Source: Deltaproteobacteria bacterium
GTDB taxonomy: Bacteria > Desulfobacterota > GWC2-55-46
Length of the DNA: 6,093 nucleotides
Reading direction: 5' to 3'
Assembly: GCA_016219075.1 (NCBI GenBank)
Contig: JACRCJ010000151.1
Location: forward strand, 1-6,093
Part shown: positions 5,374 through 6,093 of the stretch, in pieces
How the letters are laid out: each line of letters starts with the position of its first letter
Numbering within the stretch: the first letter of the stretch is position 1
Position numbers and translations under genes: made by a program
Notes under the pieces: generated by a model
Told to the model about the DNA's origin: nothing
The model's input: the letters and a program-made list of their open reading frames with translations, nothing else
Database searches by the model: none

Positions 5374-6093
5374 TCAGTGTTCCGCCTCTGCCGTTATCTT
5401 TATCGCGCACAGGCTCCCGCACATCGTGCATACCGACTCGTCCTCGGGCGGGTTAGCCTCCCTTACTCTTCTGGCCCTCGCCGGGTCTATGGAGAGCCTG
5501 ATCTGTTCGTCCCAGTCAAGCCTCTTTCTCGCTTTCGCCAGAGTTATGTCGGCCTCCATCGCTCCCCTTGTCTTTTTGGCGATGTCTCCGGCGTGGGCGG
5601 CTATGCGCGCGGCTATCACTCCCTCCCTCACATCTTCCACGGTCGGCAGCCTCAGGTGCTCCGAAGGGGTCACATAGCAGAGAAAGTCCGCCCCCGCCGA
5701 GGCCGCTATGGCCCCTCCGATGGCCGAGGTGATGTGGTCGTAGCCCGGCGCGATGTCCGTGACAAGCGGGCCCAGGACATAGAACGGCGCGTTGTTGCAG
5801 AGCCTCTTCTGAAGGAGCACGTTCGCCTCTATCTGGTCGAGCGGCACATGGCCCGGCCCCTCTATCATCACCTGAACGCCCCCGTCAAAGGCCCTTTTGG
5901 CGAGCTCTCCGAGGGTTATGAGCTCTTCTATCTGCCCCCTGTCCGTGGCGTCCGCGAGGCAACCGGGACGGAGCCCGTCGCCGAGGCTTAGGACCATGTC
6001 GTACTTTTTGGCTATCTTCAAGAGGCGCGGGTACTCTTCGAAGAGCGGGTTCTCTTTTTTATTGAACTTCATCCACTCGGCCGTCAGCGCCCC
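5374..6093 (-). CDS. thiC: Phosphomethylpyrimidine synthase ThiC, C-terminal part
   Basis: ThiC is a radical SAM enzyme that converts aminoimidazole ribotide to hydroxymethylpyrimidine phosphate for thiamine. The window holds 239 C-terminal codons; the frame runs open through the right edge (GALTAEWMKFNKKENPLF), so the true start is outside and the ATG at 6072 is internal. Fragment landmarks are SLGDGLRPG (36-44), IEGPGHVPLDQIE with His82, PGYDHIT with His120 (the two histidines expected to bind the active-site metal), then the cluster cysteines Cys222, Cys225 and Cys229 near the end. The cysteine spacing is Cx2Cx3C, against Cx2Cx4C in well-known long ThiC proteins. The anaerobic paralog BzaF (hydroxybenzimidazole synthase) is close in sequence and cannot be fully excluded. 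Any TPP riboswitch would lie beyond the window. Confidence 0.92.
   Translation of the reverse strand, partial: GALTAEWMKFNKKENPLFEEYPRLLKIAKKYDMVLSLGDGLRPGCLADATDRGQIEELITLGELAKRAFDGGVQVMIEGPGHVPLDQIEANVLLQKRLCNNAPFYVLGPLVTDIAPGYDHITSAIGGAIAASAGADFLCYVTPSEHLRLPTVEDVREGVIAARIAAHAGDIAKKTRGAMEADITLAKARKRLDWDEQIRLSIDPARARRVREANPPEDESVCTMCGSLCAIKITAEAEH

Noticed and set aside
5242..5991. Long plus-strand reading frame of 249 codons opposite thiC
   Set aside because: It mirrors the thiC coding strand. The predicted protein is rich in Arg and has no recognisable domain, while the minus strand clearly encodes conserved ThiC motifs.

Overview
The window is ordinary bacterial chromosome of moderately high GC. 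Ile is written mostly as ATA and Arg often as AGG, start sites carry strong GGAGG-type ribosome binding sites, and gene ends carry GC-rich hairpins. Together with a periplasmic DsbC-like protein bearing a CxxCH motif, a REC-GAF-GGDEF regulator and a short ThiC C-terminus, this suggests an anaerobic or microaerophilic Gram-negative, perhaps a deltaproteobacterial-type or Nitrospirota-type lineage. The taxonomic guess is weak and rests on general resemblance only.

Layout: (1) 1-1707, plus strand: dapA and dapB, two consecutive enzymes of diaminopimelate/lysine synthesis, separated by one base and surely one operon. (2) 1708-2016: a non-coding stretch full of hairpins, including REP-like palindromes and a set of competing stems. 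(3) 2017-2796, plus: an exported DsbC/DsbG-like thioredoxin-fold protein with an extra N-terminal CxxxCxxCH motif, followed by two tandem intrinsic terminators. (4) 2911-3440: about 530 bases without a convincing gene, AT-rich in its middle, with a TATAAT box and a possible structured RNA. (5) 3444-3518, minus: tRNA-Thr(CGU) with its own promoter, whose -35 box stands back to back with the likely promoter of the next gene. (6) 3661-5103, plus: a response regulator diguanylate cyclase with complete active and inhibitory sites. (7) 5104-5373: a nested inverted-repeat (foldback) region between two convergent genes. (8) 5374-6093, minus: the C-terminal part of thiC (thiamine pyrimidine synthesis), cut by the window edge.

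The genes belong to separate jobs: cell wall/lysine precursor supply, periplasmic thiol chemistry, translation, c-di-GMP signalling and cofactor synthesis. No defence island, prophage, transposase or CRISPR array is visible. The parts worth a second look are the heme-type motif on the DsbC-like protein, the competing hairpins at 1852-1919, the unexplained 3094-3418 region, the palindrome inside the diguanylate cyclase promoter, and the foldback element at 5114-5367.
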